A stretch of 8,932 nt of DNA from an uncultured Acidimicrobiaceae bacterium (GTDB taxonomy: Bacteria > Actinomycetota > Acidimicrobiia > Acidimicrobiales > Bog-793). The stretch is taken from NCBI GenBank assembly GCA_903907185.1, contig CAIVND010000210.1:1-8932 (forward strand). The letters run 5' to 3'. How positions within the stretch are numbered: the stretch's first letter is position 1; each line of letters opens with the position of its first letter. The notes below the pieces were generated by a model. That model made no database searches. It was given only the letters and a program-made list of their open reading frames with translations, and was not told the DNA's origin. The position numbers were made by a program, and so were the translations under genes. Positions 5,701 through 8,932 of this stretch are shown here, piece by piece.

Positions 5701-5725
5701 CTCCTCGTCTCCCGAAGCAGGGAGA
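5701..5725 (-). promoter_or_regulatory. Ribosome site with adjoining hairpin, DksA-like gene leader
   Basis: On the minus strand a 6 bp stem (TCTCCC/GGGAGA, 5708-5725, loop of 6 with TTCG) sits one base upstream of the ribosome site GAGGAG (5701-5706). TATCCT on the minus strand (5725-5730) is a possible -10, in which case the stem would only partly be transcribed. There is no T-run, so it is not a classical terminator of the upstream DUF167 gene. Confidence 0.35.
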
Positions 5726-5775
5726 GGATAGCGGAAGTCAGCCTCCTCCGCGACATCGCGTAGAACTGGAGTCTC

Positions 5776-6168
5776 CTAGTGGCGCGGTTGGACCTTGCCA
5801 GGGTTAAAGGATGCGCCTGGTGCAACCTTGGCTGTGACTCGATCGAGCTGTGCCCGCACGTGTTCAAGCGAGACGCCCACGAGCTGCAGTCTCTTGTCGC
5901 GACTCTTGTGACCAGCGACGACACTGGCGGCCGAGGCTGGAACATCGAACAGATCAGCGATCAGCTCTTCGACAGCTGCGTTGGCTCGTCCATCTTGAGG
6001 AGGTGGCGCGACACGAAGATGCAGCACGCCCTGTCGCCTTCCTACTACCGTCGAGCGACCCGCTCCTGGCTGCACATAGATCGGCAAAAGGATCGTCGCG
6101 CGTTCTGGCTCTTTCCCATTTTTGCTTGCGGGTGTGGCCTCAATGATGGTGAACAGTTCATCGGTCAT
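5776..6168 (-). CDS. DUF167 (YggU-family) protein
   Basis: Small conserved protein of unknown biochemical role, 130 residues. The family core runs from ILLPIYVQPGAGRSTVVG (26-43) through LHLRVAPPPQDGRANAAVEEL (49-69) and DLFDVPASAASVVAGHKSRDKRLQLVG (72-98), which matches the DUF167 pattern of QPGA, the DGxAN loop and the SRxK segment. Residues 1-24 and the last 20 or so are extensions without recognisable features. Start ATG 6168 lies 19 bp from the ileS start on the other strand, and a TACAGT hexamer sits at -14 to -9, giving a leader of one or two bases at most. It is the gene immediately upstream of the DksA-like operon (86 bp gap), so it could be co-transcribed with it. Family call is solid, function unknown. 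Confidence 0.9.
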   Translation of the reverse strand: MTDELFTIIEATPASKNGKEPERATILLPIYVQPGAGRSTVVGRRQGVLHLRVAPPPQDGRANAAVEELIADLFDVPASAASVVAGHKSRDKRLQLVGVSLEHVRAQLDRVTAKVAPGASFNPGKVQPRH

Positions 6169-6175
6169 GTGCGCC

Positions 6176-6182
6176 TACTGTA
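6176..6182. promoter_or_regulatory. ileS: Symmetric -10 element shared by ileS and the DUF167 gene
   Basis: TACTGTA lies in the only 19 bp between the divergent starts and is flanked by C and G to give CTACTGTAG, a 4+1+4 palindrome. Read on plus, TACTGT is at -12 to -7 from ATG 6188; read on minus, TACAGT is at -14 to -9 from ATG 6168. Both fit the TANNNT -10 pattern. No consensus -35 is seen on either side (TTGTGG on minus, 6198-6203, is 15 bp away). Confidence 0.5.
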
Positions 6183-6187
6183 GAGCC

Positions 6188-8932
6188 ATGGATGAGTCCA
6201 CAACGGGCCACCGTTATCCGACGGTCTCTAACACCCCTCAACAGCCCAACTACCCAGCGATGGAGGAGTCGGTTCTCGCCTTTTGGGACAAGGATCAGAC
6301 CTTCCAGGCGTCGGTCGACCAACGACGCGACGCTGACGAGTACGTCTTTTACGACGGGCCTCCCTTTGCAAATGGACTTCCCCACTATGGACATCTGCTG
6401 ACCGGATTCGTCAAGGACGCGATGCCCCGGTTCATGACGATGCGTGGCAAGCTCGTCGACCGACGATTTGGCTGGGACTGCCATGGTCTTCCCGCAGAGA
6501 CTGAGGTGGAAAAAGAGATCGGGGTCTCTGGTCGGGGCCCAATCACCGAGTATGGCATCGACAGGTTTAACGATCTGTGCCGTACCTCGGTGTTGAAGTA
6601 CACAAATGAGTGGCGCCATTACGTCACCCGCCAGGCCCGCTGGGTGGGCTTCGACAACGACTACAAGACCATGGACACGACCTATATGGAGAGTGTCCTT
6701 TGGGCCTTCGCCACCCTCTACCGCAAGGGACTTGTCTACGAGGGCTACCGGGTGCTTCCCTACTGCTGGGAGTGTGAGACACCGCTCTCCAACTTTGAGA
6801 CCCGCCAAGACGATGCCTATCGCGATCGGGTCGACCCCGCGGTCACCGTCGCCTTCGACCTCTTGGCACCTGACCTGCCTAGTGGAAACGACCTCATCGA
6901 TCGGCCACTGCGCGCACTGGTGTGGACGACGACGCCGTGGACGCTGCCATCAAACCTCGCACTCGCACTTGGGCCAGACCTCTCCTACGCCGTGATCGAA
7001 CATGAGGGAACGCGCTACCTCCTTGGAGCTGAGCGGGTAGGCGCCTATGAGGAATCCTTTGAGGGGGCCACACTTCTTGGCACCGTTACCGGCGCCGAGT
7101 TGGTCGACAGACGCTATCAACCGATGTTTCCGTACTTCGCCGATCACGCGGGGGCGTTTCGAACCCTCGCGGGCGATTTTGTCACCACCGACGAGGGAAC
7201 CGGAATCGTGCACCTTGCGCCCGGCTTTGGTGAGGATGACCAACGGGTCTGTGAGGCGGCAGGGATCTCCCTCGTCTGTCCAGTCGATGACCGGTCCATC
7301 TTCGATGACCGGGTGAGTGATTTCGCCGGGCTGCAAGTCTTTGCCGCTAACCAACCGATCATCGCGTGGCTCGTCGCGCACAACAAACTTCTTCGCGAGG
7401 AGAGCTACACCCACAGCTACCCCCACTGTTGGCGTACCGACACCCCACTGATCTACCGCGCCGTGAGTTCATTTTTTGTCGAGGTCACCAAGATCAAGGA
7501 CCGGATGAGCGAACTGAACGGCTCGATCAACTGGGTTCCCTCCCATGTGCGCGATGGTGCGTTTGGCAAGTGGCTCGAGGGAGCACGCGACTGGTCGATC
7601 TCGCGCAACCGTTTTTGGGGAACACCCATTCCCGTTTGGAAGAGCGACAATCCGGCCTATCCGCGAGTCGATGTCTATGGCTCACTTGATGAGATCGAGC
7701 GCGACTTTGGCGTACGCCCAAGTGATCTTCACCGTCCAACGATCGATGAACTTGTCCGTAAGAACCCTGACGATCCATCAGGCGAGTCGATGATGGTGCG
7801 CGTCACCGATGTGCTCGACTGCTGGTTCGACTCCGGGTCGATGCCCTTTGCACAGCTCCACTACCCCTTTGAGAACGCTGAGCGCTTCGAGGGTCACTTC
7901 CCCGCCGATTTCATCTGCGAGTACATCGGTCAGACACGTGGCTGGTTTTACACACTTCACGTCCTCGCGACGGCGCTCTTTGACCGTCCGGCCTTTTCGA
8001 ATGTGGTTGCACATGGAGTCCTTTTGGGAGACGACGCTCGCAAGCTCTCCAAACGCCTGAAGAACTACCCCGATCCAGAGGAGTTCTTTGCCTCGACGGG
8101 CGCGGACACGATGCGTTGGTACCTCTTGTCTTCAGCGGTACTGCGTGGACAGGACGTCGCGATCGAAGAGCATGCAATGGCCGAGCCAGTCCGCCAGATC
8201 CTCAATCCAATCTGGAACAGCTGGTACTTCCTCAGTCTCTATGGTGAGACCGATGCCTGTGCAGGCCGCTACCGCACCGACCAACAGGGCGTTCTCGATC
8301 GCTACATCCTCGCAAAACTCACCTCGACGGTCGCAAGTACGACCGACGCGATGGAGCGTTACGACCTTGCTGGCGCTACACAGCTCATCGCGGAGTTCCT
8401 CGACGCGCTGACGAACTGGTACGTAAGGCGTAGCCGAGAGCGTTTCTGGCGACCCTTCACCGGTGACACCGTCTTGGACCAAGACAAGCAGGACGCCTAC
8501 GACACCCTCCACACCGTCCTTGAGGTGCTCTGTCGCATCGCTGCACCACTGCTTCCCCTCCTCACCGAGACCGTCTACCAGGGCCTTACGGGAGAGCGGA
8601 GCGTTCATCTCACCTCTTGGCCCATGGCGAGCGAACTGATCTCTGATAACGAGCTCGTTCTCGCGATGGACCTCGTCCGCGAGGTCTGTTCGGCAGGCCA
8701 CTCAATCCGCAAAGCACAGGGACTGCGTGCCCGCCTTCCGCTCGCGTCACTCACCTTCGCAAGTGACAAGGCACCGCTCCTCGTTGAGTTCGCCTCACTG
8801 ATCACCGAGGAGCTCAATGTCAAAGAGCTCCACCTCCTCGAGGACTCGTCAACCTTCTCGACGACCAAACTGACACTTGTGCCCGCGGTCCTTGGTCCTC
8901 GGGTCGGCGAATCGATGCAACGAGTAATGGCA
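6188..8932 (+). CDS. ileS: Isoleucyl-tRNA synthetase, eukaryote-like IleRS2 type, partial at the right edge
   Basis: Charges tRNA-Ile with isoleucine in the cytosol and edits mischarged valine. The 915 residues visible contain the class I HIGH motif as HYGH (66-69, in NGLPHYGHLLTG), GWDCHGLPAE (95-104), the CP1 editing domain start WTTTPWTLPSN (246-256) and DEGTGIVHLAPGFGEDD, then CWFDSGSMP, and the KMSKS motif as KLSKR (619-623) followed by LKNYPDP. NWYVRRSRERFW marks the anticodon-binding domain. The HYGH and KxSKRxKNYPDP forms point to the eukaryote-like clade rather than the E. coli type. The frame is open to the last base, and about 100-150 residues should lie beyond. ATG 6188 is preferred because it follows TACTGT at -12 to -7; an in-frame ATG at 6167 overlaps the DUF167 start codon. 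No ribosome site and no T-box leader are present. Confidence 0.96.
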   Translation, partial: MDESTTGHRYPTVSNTPQQPNYPAMEESVLAFWDKDQTFQASVDQRRDADEYVFYDGPPFANGLPHYGHLLTGFVKDAMPRFMTMRGKLVDRRFGWDCHGLPAETEVEKEIGVSGRGPITEYGIDRFNDLCRTSVLKYTNEWRHYVTRQARWVGFDNDYKTMDTTYMESVLWAFATLYRKGLVYEGYRVLPYCWECETPLSNFETRQDDAYRDRVDPAVTVAFDLLAPDLPSGNDLIDRPLRALVWTTTPWTLPSNLALALGPDLSYAVIEHEGTRYLLGAERVGAYEESFEGATLLGTVTGAELVDRRYQPMFPYFADHAGAFRTLAGDFVTTDEGTGIVHLAPGFGEDDQRVCEAAGISLVCPVDDRSIFDDRVSDFAGLQVFAANQPIIAWLVAHNKLLREESYTHSYPHCWRTDTPLIYRAVSSFFVEVTKIKDRMSELNGSINWVPSHVRDGAFGKWLEGARDWSISRNRFWGTPIPVWKSDNPAYPRVDVYGSLDEIERDFGVRPSDLHRPTIDELVRKNPDDPSGESMMVRVTDVLDCWFDSGSMPFAQLHYPFENAERFEGHFPADFICEYIGQTRGWFYTLHVLATALFDRPAFSNVVAHGVLLGDDARKLSKRLKNYPDPEEFFASTGADTMRWYLLSSAVLRGQDVAIEEHAMAEPVRQILNPIWNSWYFLSLYGETDACAGRYRTDQQGVLDRYILAKLTSTVASTTDAMERYDLAGATQLIAEFLDALTNWYVRRSRERFWRPFTGDTVLDQDKQDAYDTLHTVLEVLCRIAAPLLPLLTETVYQGLTGERSVHLTSWPMASELISDNELVLAMDLVREVCSAGHSIRKAQGLRARLPLASLTFASDKAPLLVEFASLITEELNVKELHLLEDSSTFSTTKLTLVPAVLGPRVGESMQRVMA

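Noticed and set aside
5749..5760. CGCGACATCGCG, a 5 bp inverted repeat after the DUF167 gene
   Set aside because: Loop of two bases is too tight for a stable RNA hairpin, and there is no T-run. Could be a protein site but nothing else supports it.
6158..6808. Long minus-strand open frame opposite ileS (and others at 6950-7426 and 8132-8701)
   Set aside because: ileS is unambiguous in its frame over the whole stretch; GC-biased codon use commonly creates long antisense frames. No motifs are seen in them.

Overview
The window looks like chromosomal housekeeping DNA from a moderately GC-rich actinobacterium, probably an acidophilic Acidimicrobiia relative such as Ferrimicrobium. That guess is inference from gene content, protein style and promoter layout; no marker gene confirms it. 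I see no transposase, integrase, phage gene, CRISPR array, rRNA or tRNA.

Left part: a leucyl aminopeptidase gene (pepA, minus strand, cut by the left edge just before its second active-site block) lies 96 bp downstream of a PduO-type cobalamin adenosyltransferase gene (minus). A 168 bp divergent region separates the latter from an Rrf2-family repressor gene (plus), which ends in a good bulged hairpin terminator. About 235 bp further on is a 260-residue sigma-70 family factor that has regions 1.2, 2, 3.2 and 4 but almost no region 3.0/3.1. Three evenly spaced TCYACAG-type motifs lie upstream of it. The sigma gene converges on the next operon with only 19 bp between stops.

Right part: a minus-strand operon reads DksA/TraR-like protein with a long lysine pentapeptide tail, then lspA (signal peptidase II, TTG start), then an S4-domain RluA-family pseudouridine synthase. 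Its genes overlap by 4 and 8 bp. Upstream of it, a DUF167/YggU gene (minus) and ileS (plus, cut by the right edge, eukaryote-like IleRS2 type) diverge from a gap of only 19 bp. That gap holds a symmetric TACTGTA element that can serve as a -10 box in both directions.

Theme: three genes (adenosyltransferase, Rrf2, ileS) have a TANNNT hexamer at exactly -12 to -7 from the start codon, and the DUF167 gene has one at -14 to -9. This predicts leaderless transcripts. The points most worth following are the sigma factor without domain 3, the DksA-like protein with 24 in-register Lys pentapeptides, and the symmetric divergent promoter. I did not find a clear new multi-gene system.
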